From the NCBI GenBank assembly GCA_023264815.1, contig JAHFUZ010000013.1, forward strand, positions 1 to 64,000: a DNA stretch of 64,000 nt, read 5' to 3'. The position numbers were made by a program, and so were the translations under genes. Positions 26,431-34,352 of this stretch are shown here, in pieces (within the stretch, counting starts at the first letter, position 1; every line of letters begins with the position of its first letter). The stretch comes from Arthrobacter sp. (GTDB lineage: Bacteria; Actinomycetota; Actinomycetes; Actinomycetales; Micrococcaceae). The notes under the pieces were generated by a model that worked only from the letters and a program-made list of their open reading frames with translations, was not told the origin of the DNA and made no database searches.

Positions 26431-27039
26431 ATGAACACCCCATCCGGCGGCGGCCTGGCCCGGCGCAGCATCCTGACAGGATTGGCCGCGGCGGCCTTCC
26501 TCGGCCTGGCCGCCTGCGCGGGACCTGACCCCCTCGCCCAGCAGGCAGCGGCAGGGGATAACAAGAACTACATTGCCGGTGACGGATCGGTGCAGGAATA
26601 CGCTGAGGAATCACGCAGCGCTCCTGTGGCCTTGAACGCGACCCTCTATGACGGCACCCCTGTCAGTTCCACGGACTGGGCCGGCACTGTGACGGTACTC
26701 AATTTCTGGTACGCGGCGTGCGCCCCGTGCCGCGTTGAGGCCCCGCACCTGGAAGCGCTGTACCAGGAGTTTGCCCCGCAGGGAGTTTTGTTCTACGGCA
26801 TCAACGTCCGGGATGAAAAGCCCACGGCGGAAGCCTTCGAGCGGACCTTCGGCGTGACCTATCCAAGCGTGCAGGACAAGGACGGGAAGGTGCTGCTCGC
26901 CATGACCCGCTTCGTTCCGCCCCAGGCGGTCCCAACCACCCTCGTGCTGGACAAGCAAGGCCGTGTCGCGGCCAGAATCCTGGGCGGACTGGACAAAAGC
27001 ACCCTGAAAGCCCTGATCACTTCCACACTCGAAGCCTAA
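26431..27039 (+). CDS. TlpA/ResA-like thioredoxin-fold lipoprotein
   Basis: 202 residues from the ATG at 26431 with GAGGAAG upstream. A twin-arginine-like lipoprotein signal (GGLARRSILTGLAAAAFLGLAACA) ends in a lipobox cysteine. The thioredoxin domain has the active site WYAACAPCRVEAPHL (CxxC: CAPC), then INVRDEKPTAEAFERTF and the cis-proline segment PPQAVPTTLVLD. Such proteins reduce apocytochrome c or metal-site cysteines outside the membrane. It is divergent from resB-ccsB, consistent with haem ligation, and CcdA encoded at 31.3 kb could supply its electrons. Confidence 0.9.
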   Translation: MNTPSGGGLARRSILTGLAAAAFLGLAACAGPDPLAQQAAAGDNKNYIAGDGSVQEYAEESRSAPVALNATLYDGTPVSSTDWAGTVTVLNFWYAACAPCRVEAPHLEALYQEFAPQGVLFYGINVRDEKPTAEAFERTFGVTYPSVQDKDGKVLLAMTRFVPPQAVPTTLVLDKQGRVAARILGGLDKSTLKALITSTLEA

Positions 27040-27160
27040 GAAAAGCTATGACGCTCCCGGCTTGGCGTTCCGAGCGGGCCGGTACGCTGGGATTCCCGAA
27101 GCGCCCGGGCCGCCTCAACGCCGGCCATGCCGGGGCGGCACGAGAGAAGGCTGGTCCATC

Positions 27161-28399
27161 ATGACGGTGCAGTTGCCTGAGAGTTCCCTTGCTCTTCTGC
27201 GTGAGGGATACACGTTCATTTCGAGCCGGTGCGACCGGCTCGACACCGATTCGTTCCGCACACGGCTGATGCTTCGCCCCGTTGTCTGCCTCCGCGGGGC
27301 GGAAGCGGCAGAGTTCTTCTACGGCGGTGGCCGGTTCGGCCGCGAGGCGGCGATGCCCCGCTCCGCCCAGCACCTTCTGCAGGACGCCGGCAGCGTACAG
27401 TCCCTCCAAGGTCCTGCCCACCGGCACCGGAAACAACTGTTTCTTGACCTGATGACCAAGGAATCGGTCGAACGCCTCGGCCAGGCCTTCGATGAGGAAT
27501 GGGTGTCGGCGGTGCATTGGTGGCAGGTCCGCGGCGAAGTTGTGCTGCATGACGAGCTGCGCCCGCTGCTCACCGCCGCCGCCTGCCGGTGGGCGGGAGT
27601 GCCGGCAAACCCGGCAACGGTCGAACGGATCAGCCGCGAATTGGGCCTGATGATCGAAAAGGCCGGAGCGGTCGGGCCGGTGAACTGGTATGCCCGGTGG
27701 CGCCGCCGCTCCACGGAAAAGTGGGCCGCCGAGCGCATCAGCACCCTCCGCCGGAGCGGTCCGGCCGCGGCCGGCGATACCCCTGCCGCTGCGATCGCCT
27801 TTCACACGGACGAGCACGGCAACGCTCTGCCGGCGGACATCGCGGCGGTGGAACTTCTCAACCTGCTCCGGCCCATCGTGGCTGTCGGCCGCTTCATGGT
27901 CTTTGGAGCCGTCGCCCTGCACCAGCACCCGGAATGGAAAGAGATCCTGCGCGCAGGCCAGGACGCGGACCTGGACTGCTTCGCCCAGGAAGTCCGCCGG
28001 TACTATCCGTTCTTCCCCTTCGTCGGCGGCACTGCCCGGGAAACGCTGGAATGGAAGGGCCACGCGTTCAAAGCCGGGCAATGGGTCCTGTTCGATCTGT
28101 ACGGCACGAACCACGACGGCCGGATCTGGAAGGACCCGGAAAGCTTCAACCCTGCCCGGTTCCGTACCTGGCACCCGGATCCCCACACCCTTGTTCCACA
28201 GGGCGCCGGCGACCCGGCCGCCGGGCACCGCTGCCCCGGCGAGGACATCACCGTTGACCTGATCCGCCGCGCCACCCGGGCGCTTGCCGCGGAGACCCGG
28301 ATGACCGTACCCGCTCAGGACCTGAGCATCAACCTCACCCGGATGCCCGCCCTGCCCCGGAGCGGCTTCATCCTCTCCGGACGCCCAGGACCGCACTGA
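27161..28399 (+). CDS. CYP152-family cytochrome P450 peroxygenase
   Basis: 412 residues from the ATG at 27161 with GAGAGAAGG upstream. CYP152 enzymes use hydrogen peroxide directly to hydroxylate or decarboxylate fatty acids. The diagnostic I-helix segment ELLNLLRPIVAVGRF carries the Arg-Pro pair that binds the substrate carboxylate. The haem loop is PQGAGDPAAGHRCPGE with the cysteine ligand. At the position that is His in decarboxylating OleT and Gln in hydroxylating BSbeta, this protein has Gln (SVQSLQGPAHRHRK). Alpha/beta-hydroxylation is therefore more likely than alkene formation (inference). No redox partner gene is nearby, as expected. Confidence 0.92.
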   Translation: MTVQLPESSLALLREGYTFISSRCDRLDTDSFRTRLMLRPVVCLRGAEAAEFFYGGGRFGREAAMPRSAQHLLQDAGSVQSLQGPAHRHRKQLFLDLMTKESVERLGQAFDEEWVSAVHWWQVRGEVVLHDELRPLLTAAACRWAGVPANPATVERISRELGLMIEKAGAVGPVNWYARWRRRSTEKWAAERISTLRRSGPAAAGDTPAAAIAFHTDEHGNALPADIAAVELLNLLRPIVAVGRFMVFGAVALHQHPEWKEILRAGQDADLDCFAQEVRRYYPFFPFVGGTARETLEWKGHAFKAGQWVLFDLYGTNHDGRIWKDPESFNPARFRTWHPDPHTLVPQGAGDPAAGHRCPGEDITVDLIRRATRALAAETRMTVPAQDLSINLTRMPALPRSGFILSGRPGPH

Positions 28400-28456
28400 C
28401 ACCTCCCCGCACACACGACAGGGGAATCCTTCGGGCGCACGCCGCATGAGCAACGG

Positions 28457-28486
28457 TTGGCACATATCCACATGTATGGATATCAT
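28457..28486 (+). promoter_or_regulatory. Promoter and ArsR-type operator of the cmtR-ATPase operon
   Basis: A TTGGCA -35 (28457-28462) and TATCAT -10 (28481-28486) are separated by 18 bases. The dyad ATATCCA-N6-TGGATAT (28464-28483) fills the spacer and enters the -10. The start codon at 28493 is 6 bases after the -10, so the mRNA is probably leaderless. A repressor bound to the dyad would block RNA polymerase. Confidence 0.75.
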
Positions 28487-28492
28487 CGGTGC

Positions 28493-28867
28493 ATGACGAT
28501 TGATATGAGGAGCGGTACCCGGTTGGAACCGGCGGCCGCGTTGTTCCACTCCCTGGCGGACCCGGCCCGGCTTGCCATCGTGAAACGCATCGCCCAGGGC
28601 GAGGTCCGGGTCGGTGACCTCACCGAGGTACTGGGTCTGGCGCAGTCCACGGTCTCGGCGCATGTGGCCTGCCTGCGGGACTGCGGCCTGGTGACGGGCC
28701 GGATGGAGGGCCGGAAGGTGTTCTATTCCCTGACCCGCCCTGAACTGATCGATGTCCTGGCCCAGGCCGAGATCCTTCTGGCCGCCACGGGCAATGCGGT
28801 CAGCCTGTGCCCGGTCTACGGCGACGCCTCCCGCGCCACCGCAACCACCAAAGAGGAGCAACTGTGA
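28493..28867 (+). CDS. cmtR: CmtR-like ArsR/SmtB-family Cd/Pb-sensing repressor
   Basis: 124 residues from the ATG at 28493; the longer track start lies inside the operator. The winged-helix domain reads FHSLADPARLAIVKRI .. LGLAQSTVSAHVACLRDCGLV. The cysteine pair in ACLRDCGLV matches the metal ligands of mycobacterial CmtR. A further cysteine near the C-terminus (SLCPVYGD) could be the third ligand. Metal binding is expected to release the operator just upstream. The stop overlaps the ATPase start (GTGA), tying sensor and exporter. Confidence 0.9.
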   Translation: MTIDMRSGTRLEPAAALFHSLADPARLAIVKRIAQGEVRVGDLTEVLGLAQSTVSAHVACLRDCGLVTGRMEGRKVFYSLTRPELIDVLAQAEILLAATGNAVSLCPVYGDASRATATTKEEQL

Positions 28868-30816
28868 GCGACGCCTGCTGCGGCGATGACAAGCCTGTAA
28901 CAACAGAAGAGGGTCAGGAAGAGGCTGAGGGCTTCTGGCAGGTGACTGAGGTCCGCGCGGCCGCGGTCGCCGGCGGGCTGCTGCTGATGGCATGGATCGC
29001 TTCGCTGCTGGACGCGTCCGAGTGGGTCACCCTGCCGCTGGAGGCCGCGGCGCTGCTGGTCGCGGGGTGGACGTTTGTTCCCTCAACCCTGCGCCGGCTT
29101 GCCAAGGGCAAGATCGGTGTCGGCACGCTGATGACGATCGCGGCAGCGGGAGCCGTTGCCCTGGGGCAGGTCGAGGAAGCGGCGATGCTGGCCTTCCTGT
29201 ATGCCATCTCGGAGGGGTTGGAGGAATACTCGGTAGCCCGCACCCGGCGCGGGCTGCGTGCCCTGCTGGATCTGGTCCCGGCCGAGGCCAGGGTCCTGCG
29301 CAACGGAACCGAAGTCACCGTCTCCCCGTCCGAGCTGGTGCTCGGTGAAACCATGGTCGTGCGCCCTGGCGAACGGCTCGCCACGGACGGACGCGTCCTG
29401 ACCGGGCGCACCTCCCTGGACACCTCGGCCCTGACCGGCGAATCAGTCCCGGTCGAAGCAGGACCGGGCAGCGACGTTTACGCCGGCTCCATTAACGGCA
29501 CCGGCCCGCTCGAGGTTCAGGTCACCAGCACCGCGGAAAACAACTCGCTGGCACGAATCGTGCACATCGTGGAGGCCGAGCAGTCCCGCAAGGGCCCCGG
29601 CCAGCGGCTGGCCGACTCGATCGCCAAAAAGCTCGTCCCGGGTATCCTGATCGCCGCCGCGCTCATTGCCGTCTATGGTTTCATCGTCGGTGAACCGCTC
29701 CTGTGGATTGAACGTGCCCTGGTGGTCCTGGTGGCAGCCTCACCGTGCGCCCTGGCCATCTCCGTGCCCGTGACAGTGGTCGCCGCCGTCGGCGCTGCCA
29801 GCCGGATGGGCGTCCTGATCAAGGGCGGCGGCGCCCTGGAAACCCTCGGCAAGATCCGCACCATCGCCCTGGACAAGACCGGGACCCTGACCCGCAACAA
29901 ACCCGCCGTGATCGAAGTCGCCGCCACCGCCTCCTCCACCCGGGAGCGGGTGCTGGCCGTCGCCGCCGGCCTGGAAGAACGCAGCGAACACCCGCTCGCC
30001 CGCGCCATCCTCGCCGCCGCCAGCGACCGGGTCACCGTCACCGGCCTGGACACCGTTCCCGGTGCCGGGCTCGAAGGGACCATCGACGGGCACAGCGCCC
30101 GGCTCGGCAGGCCCGGATGGATCGCCCCGGGGGAGCTGAAGGACACCGTTCAGCGGATGCAGGCCAGCGGCGCGACAGCGGTCCTGGTCGAGGAGAACTC
30201 TGTCCTCATCGGCGCCGTAGCCGTCCGCGACGAACTTCGCCCCGAAGCCGCGGCCGTGATTGAACGCCTCAGCCGCGCCGGCTACACCACGGCCATGCTC
30301 ACCGGTGACAACCGGCTCACCGCCGAGGCCCTGGGCAAGGCAGCGGGCATCACCGAAGTCCACGCCGACCTGCGCCCCGAAGACAAGGCGGAGATTATCC
30401 GCGCCCTGAAGGGGCGGCAGCCGACCGCCATGGTCGGTGACGGTGTAAACGATGCCCCCGCTCTGGCGACCGCCGATACCGGCATCGCGATCGGCGCGAT
30501 GGGCACCGACGTGGCCATCGAAACCGCCGACGTCGCACTGATGGGCGAGGACCTGCACCACCTGCCGCAAGTACTGGAGCACGCCCGCCGCACCCGCCGC
30601 ATCATGTTCCAGAACGTAGGACTCTCCCTGGCCCTGATCGCCGTGTTGATCCCGCTGGCCCTGTTCGGCATCCTGGGACTGGCAGCAGTTGTGCTGATCC
30701 ACGAACTGGCCGAAATCGTTGTCATCGCCAACGGCGTCCGCGCCGGCAAGGTGAGCAAGTACGGCACCATCCCGGCCACCCAGGACACCGTCCCCACCCT
30801 GGAACCGGCACGGTGA
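28864..30816 (+). CDS. ctpG: Heavy-metal P1B-type ATPase (CtpG/CadA-like exporter)
   Basis: 650 residues from the GTG at 28864. No N-terminal HMA domain is present; the extreme N-terminus instead has a cysteine pair (SDACCGDD). The actuator motif is TGES, and the membrane metal site is ASPCAL (SPC rather than CPC). Catalytic DKTGTLT, SEHPLA and GDGVNDAPAL are intact. The penultimate helix reads LIHELAEIVVIANG. SPC plus HELAE fits CtpG-type pumps controlled by CmtR. Cd/Pb is the most likely cargo, though other divalent metals remain possible. Confidence 0.92.
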   Translation: MSDACCGDDKPVTTEEGQEEAEGFWQVTEVRAAAVAGGLLLMAWIASLLDASEWVTLPLEAAALLVAGWTFVPSTLRRLAKGKIGVGTLMTIAAAGAVALGQVEEAAMLAFLYAISEGLEEYSVARTRRGLRALLDLVPAEARVLRNGTEVTVSPSELVLGETMVVRPGERLATDGRVLTGRTSLDTSALTGESVPVEAGPGSDVYAGSINGTGPLEVQVTSTAENNSLARIVHIVEAEQSRKGPGQRLADSIAKKLVPGILIAAALIAVYGFIVGEPLLWIERALVVLVAASPCALAISVPVTVVAAVGAASRMGVLIKGGGALETLGKIRTIALDKTGTLTRNKPAVIEVAATASSTRERVLAVAAGLEERSEHPLARAILAAASDRVTVTGLDTVPGAGLEGTIDGHSARLGRPGWIAPGELKDTVQRMQASGATAVLVEENSVLIGAVAVRDELRPEAAAVIERLSRAGYTTAMLTGDNRLTAEALGKAAGITEVHADLRPEDKAEIIRALKGRQPTAMVGDGVNDAPALATADTGIAIGAMGTDVAIETADVALMGEDLHHLPQVLEHARRTRRIMFQNVGLSLALIAVLIPLALFGILGLAAVVLIHELAEIVVIANGVRAGKVSKYGTIPATQDTVPTLEPAR

Positions 30817-31322
30817 GCCAACCGACACCGGTGCGCGACAGCACCCCGTCCCGGCCGTGGATGCGCCGGGGCGGGCTGCTGGCCGCCGCGCTCCTGCTGG
30901 CCGGGGCCGACCTGCTCATCAAGACCCAGGCCGAAGCCGGTCTCTCCCGGGGAGAAGTGATCGAGGTGCCGCTGCTGACGATCAAGCTCCTCTACAACAT
31001 GGGCGTGGCCTTCAGCCTCGGATCCGCCCTGCCCACCGGAATTGTCGTGGCCGGTACCGGGGCCATCATCGCCGTGCTGCTGACATGGCTAACAGTGAAC
31101 GCACCAAAGATGTCCAGGACCGCCCTTACCGGTGGTACTCTCATTGCCGGCGGCGCCATCGGAAACTTCATTGACCGGCTCGACGGGCGCGGGGTCGTCG
31201 ATTATCTGCACAGCGGATGGTTCCCCACGTTCAACCTCGCCGACGTCTTCGTCACCGTGGGAACCGCCGTCCTGGTCCTGGGAATGCTGCGGGCAGGCAA
31301 GGAACCGGAGACAGCGGAATGA
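30813..31322 (+). CDS. lspA: Lipoprotein signal peptidase (signal peptidase II)
   Basis: 169 residues, GTG start overlapping the ATPase stop. Four hydrophobic segments are seen. The two catalytic aspartates sit in GGAIGNFIDRL and FPTFNLADVF, with the VVDY motif between. It cleaves signal peptides of lipid-modified prolipoproteins. lspA genes within cadmium-resistance operons are known in Gram-positive mobile elements. Here it is linked by overlaps to a metal pump and CcdA. Confidence 0.95.
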   Translation: MSQPTPVRDSTPSRPWMRRGGLLAAALLLAGADLLIKTQAEAGLSRGEVIEVPLLTIKLLYNMGVAFSLGSALPTGIVVAGTGAIIAVLLTWLTVNAPKMSRTALTGGTLIAGGAIGNFIDRLDGRGVVDYLHSGWFPTFNLADVFVTVGTAVLVLGMLRAGKEPETAE

Positions 31323-32068
31323 GTCTTGGCGGCTTCTTCGCCGAGTCTGTGCAGTCCGGAGCCCTGCTCCTGGCAGTGCCCCTGGCGGTCATCGCCGGTC
31401 TGGTCTCGTTCATCTCACCCTGTGTCCTGCCCCTGCTCCCGGGCTACCTGGGTTACGTCTCCGGCCTGGCCGGAACCGATGAAAAGGCCGCCCGCAGGCG
31501 CACCACCGCCGGCGTCGGGCTGTTCATCCTCGGCTTCGCCGCGGTCTTCACCCTTTACGGTGCGGCGTTCGGGACCATCGGACACTGGCTGGTGAGCTGG
31601 AGCGACATGATCACGCGTGTTCTGGGCGTGGTCGTGATCGTGATGGGCGTCGCCCTGTCCGGAAAGATCCCGTTCCTGCAGAGCACGGCCAAGCTGACCT
31701 GGAAACCGAACACCGGCCTGGCCGGGGCGCCGCTGCTGGGCATCGGCTTCGGGCTCGGGTGGACGCCGTGCATCGGCCCGACCCTCAGCGCCGTGCTGGC
31801 GTTGAGCACTACCACCGGGTCGGCCTGGCGCGGGGCGCTGCTCGGCTTCGCGTACTGCATCGGTCTGGGTATCCCGTTCCTCCTCGTCGCCCGGGGCTTC
31901 AGCTGGGTCACCGGCACCCTCGGCTTCGTCCGGCGGAACATCAGGGCCTTCAACCTCGCAGGGGCAGCGACCCTGGTCCTGGTCGGGATCCTGATGGTTT
32001 CCGGTGTCTGGACGACCTGGATCCTGAGCCTGCAGAACCTGATCGGAACCTTCACCACGCCCATCTGA
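31319..32068 (+). CDS. ccdA: CcdA-type transmembrane thiol-disulfide carrier
   Basis: 249 residues from the ATG at 31319, overlapping the lspA stop (ATGA). Six hydrophobic segments carry the two redox cysteines in FISPCVLPLLPGYLGYVSG and GFGLGWTPCIGPTLSAVL. CcdA passes electrons from cytoplasmic thioredoxin to extracytoplasmic proteins such as TlpA/ResA. It therefore links this metal operon to the thioredoxin lipoprotein at 26.4 kb and resB-ccsB. The C-terminal helix ends at a tryptophan-rich segment. Confidence 0.94.
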   Translation: MSLGGFFAESVQSGALLLAVPLAVIAGLVSFISPCVLPLLPGYLGYVSGLAGTDEKAARRRTTAGVGLFILGFAAVFTLYGAAFGTIGHWLVSWSDMITRVLGVVVIVMGVALSGKIPFLQSTAKLTWKPNTGLAGAPLLGIGFGLGWTPCIGPTLSAVLALSTTTGSAWRGALLGFAYCIGLGIPFLLVARGFSWVTGTLGFVRRNIRAFNLAGAATLVLVGILMVSGVWTTWILSLQNLIGTFTTPI

Positions 32069-32120
32069 CCTGGCCGCGGGTATGCAACCGGCGGGGACGC
32101 CCTGAGAGAGGTGCTGATTA

Positions 32121-32723
32121 ATGCTTGGCATCATCGCGGCCGCGGCAGCAATGTTCGCTGCCACGAACATCGACGACATCGTCGTTTTGACCGTGCTGTT
32201 CCTCGCCTCCTCGAAAGGCCGCCGGCCCCGGCCCTGGGAAATCGTCGGCGGGCAGTACCTGGGATTCATCACCCTGGTCGGCATCAGCGTCCTGGCCGCG
32301 CTCGGGCTGACCCTTGTCCCGGACGAATGGGTCGGCTGGCTCGGCCTGCTCCCCCTCGGAATCGGCGTTTTCGGCCTGATCCGTTTCCTGCGCAGACGCG
32401 GCGAAGAGGAAACCGAAGGCGCTATCAGCGCAGTTGGCCTGCTCAGCGTCGCCGGCATCACCATCGCCAACGGTGCAGATAACATCGCCATCTACACCCC
32501 GATCTTCCGGACCATGCGCCCCCAGGACACCGTGGTCACCATCATCGTGTTCCTCATCCTGGTAGCCGTCTGGTGCGCACTGGGACGTGTTGTGGGAACC
32601 CACCCCAAAGTCATTGAGACCCTCGAAAAAATCGAACACTGGCTCGTCCCGGCAGTGTTCATCGGGCTGGGCCTGTTCATCCTCCTCAGCTCCGGCGTCC
32701 TGACCCGGCTGTTCAACGCCTGA
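32121..32723 (+). CDS. cadD: CadD-family cadmium resistance transporter
   Basis: 200 residues with five hydrophobic segments. Family motifs ATNIDDIVVLTVLF near the N-terminus and ITIANGADNIAIYTP in the middle carry conserved acidic residues in membrane helices. It starts 52 bases after ccdA on the same strand. CadD proteins give cadmium resistance by export. It is probably part of the cmtR operon or just after it. Confidence 0.9.
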   Translation: MLGIIAAAAAMFAATNIDDIVVLTVLFLASSKGRRPRPWEIVGGQYLGFITLVGISVLAALGLTLVPDEWVGWLGLLPLGIGVFGLIRFLRRRGEEETEGAISAVGLLSVAGITIANGADNIAIYTPIFRTMRPQDTVVTIIVFLILVAVWCALGRVVGTHPKVIETLEKIEHWLVPAVFIGLGLFILLSSGVLTRLFNA

Positions 32724-32772
32724 GCAACAAGGAATCACCGGGGACCAGCCACGGCCAGGGCCAGGAGGAATC

Positions 32773-33998
32773 ATGAAAGAAACGCCAGGGGGGCTGTTGC
32801 TTGATGCCCGTGCTGCCCGTGACGACAAAGGCAGCCCTGATGGCTCACTTCGATGAGTGGGTGACGGATCCTGCCGTGACGCTGGAGGGTGTGCAGTCGT
32901 TCGTTAATGACCCGTCGCTGGTCGGCGCGAAATTCCTCAACCGCTACACGGTCGCTACAACGTCCGGGACGACCGGCACCCGGGGAGTGTTCCTGCTCGA
33001 CACCACATCCCTGGCCGTGGCCAAGGCCCTGACATTTCGCATGCTCAGTTCCTGGCTCACCCCGGCCGATATCCTGGGGATAATCCGCGGTCACGGGCGG
33101 ATCGCCATGGTCATCGCCACGGGCGGCCACTTCGCCTCGGCAGCAGCCGCGGCCGCGCTCCGGAAGGGACCAGGCAGGCACAGCGTGGGGGTGTTCCCGG
33201 TCCAGACACCGATGCCGGACCTCGTCGCCCAGCTGAACAGCTTCCGCCCGGCCCTTCTTGCCCCCTACGCCTCAACCGGACGGTTGCTGGCGTCCGAGCA
33301 GGAAGCCGGACGGCTGAACATCCACCCCGTTGCCGTTGTTCTCTCCGCCGAGGGCCTGCCCGAGGGAGACTACGGCAGGATCAGCGGAGCGTTCGGAGCC
33401 AAGGTCCGTCAAGGCTACGCAGCGACTGAATGCCCCTTTCTGAGCTACAGCTGCCAGGAAGGCTAGCTCCACGTCAACAGCGACTGGGCCATCCTGGAAC
33501 CGGTCGACGCTAACCATAAACCCGTCCCGCCCGGGCAGCCCTCGCACACCGTGCTGCTGAGCAACCTGGCCAACCGCATACAACCGATCCTGCGCTACGA
33601 CCTGGGCGACAGTGTCACCACCAGGACTGACCCGTGCCCGTGCGGGGACCCGACGCCGGCCATCCACGTGCAGGGACGAACAGCGGAGCTGCTGACCTTC
33701 CCTGGAAACGCCCGGGCTCTCCGTTTCAATAACACCCCTCACGCTGAGTGCCGCCTTGGACAAAGTTCAGGGCCTGAGTAAGGGCCAGATCATCCAGACA
33801 GGACCCCAGGACCTCGCCCTCCGGCTGCAACCCGCCCCCGGTGCCGAACCTGCGAGGGTTTTCGAAGCCGCCCGTTCCGAAATCGCCGCCGTGCTGGCCG
33901 GTCATGGACTGGGCCATGTCACCCTGACAAGGGATCCCTCCCCTCCGCGTCTCACCCCAGGCGGCAAACACCGCACAGTCATCCCGCTGCCCCCGTAG
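32773..33998 (+). pseudogene. Decayed PaaK-like AMP-forming CoA ligase
   Basis: An ATG with GGAGGAATC starts MKETPGGLLLDARAAR, the family N-terminus, which then runs out of frame. The next frame picks up at LPVTTKAALMAHFDEWVTD, so roughly the first 100 codons are collapsed at a shared GCTGCCCGTG. The TSGTTGTRGVF ATP motif is present. An in-frame TAG at 33464-33466 replaces the Trp of GWLHVNSDW. A further one-base slip near 33700-33725 moves the reading frame to SVSITPLTLSAALDKVQGLSKG..VIPLP. With three lesions it is a pseudogene of the phenylacetate-CoA ligase-like family. Confidence 0.88.
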
Positions 33999-34007
33999 GG
34001 CAGAGCA

Positions 34008-34307
34008 GTTATCCCGGTGTACGCGGCGTTCCTGGTGGTGATGGTCCCGCCAGGAATGGCTGCCGCGGTGGGCAGGCGGACTGGACGCAGCCAGTGCCAA
34101 GGCCGTGATCTTCAGTGGCACAACACGCAACTCATTGTCGTACTCCCCCTGGTCCTGGCCCTGCCCGAGCCGCTCGCCCTGGTATCCCTCGTCGTCGTCA
34201 CCCAGGCATTTGTGGAGCTCCTCGGGATGGTGGCCTACGTCATGATGGTCCCCCGGGTCATCATGTCGGACCTGCCCCTCCAGCCAAGTCGCATCCCCTC
34301 CCGATAG
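34008..34307 (+). pseudogene. 3' fragment of an ACR3-like carrier gene
   Basis: The DNA is closely similar, about 90% by eye, to the last ~270 bases of the intact gene at 62082-63068 (for example YAAFLVVMVP and PLALVSLVVVTQ are in both). It carries an extra base near 34070 and a missing base near 34137, so only the two ends read in the correct frame. It begins immediately after the PaaK-like pseudogene. It is a leftover from a duplication or recombination. Confidence 0.87.
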
Positions 34308-34352
34308 GCAGCGGCTGATGCTTGGTATTCAGGCGTGCTGCTCTCGTAGGCC

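Noticed and set aside
27017-28993. 658-codon minus-strand ORF opposite the P450 gene
   Set aside because: It is a GC-rich shadow of the P450 and cmtR genes: proline/arginine/glycine-rich, no family motif, and it crosses a promoter region.
29740-30828. 362-codon minus-strand ORF opposite the metal ATPase
   Set aside because: Gly/Asp/His-rich antisense shadow of conserved ATPase motifs.
31415-32491. 358-codon minus-strand ORF opposite ccdA/cadD
   Set aside because: Composition (Glu/Gln/Pro-rich) and exact overlap with two well-supported genes mark it as a shadow.
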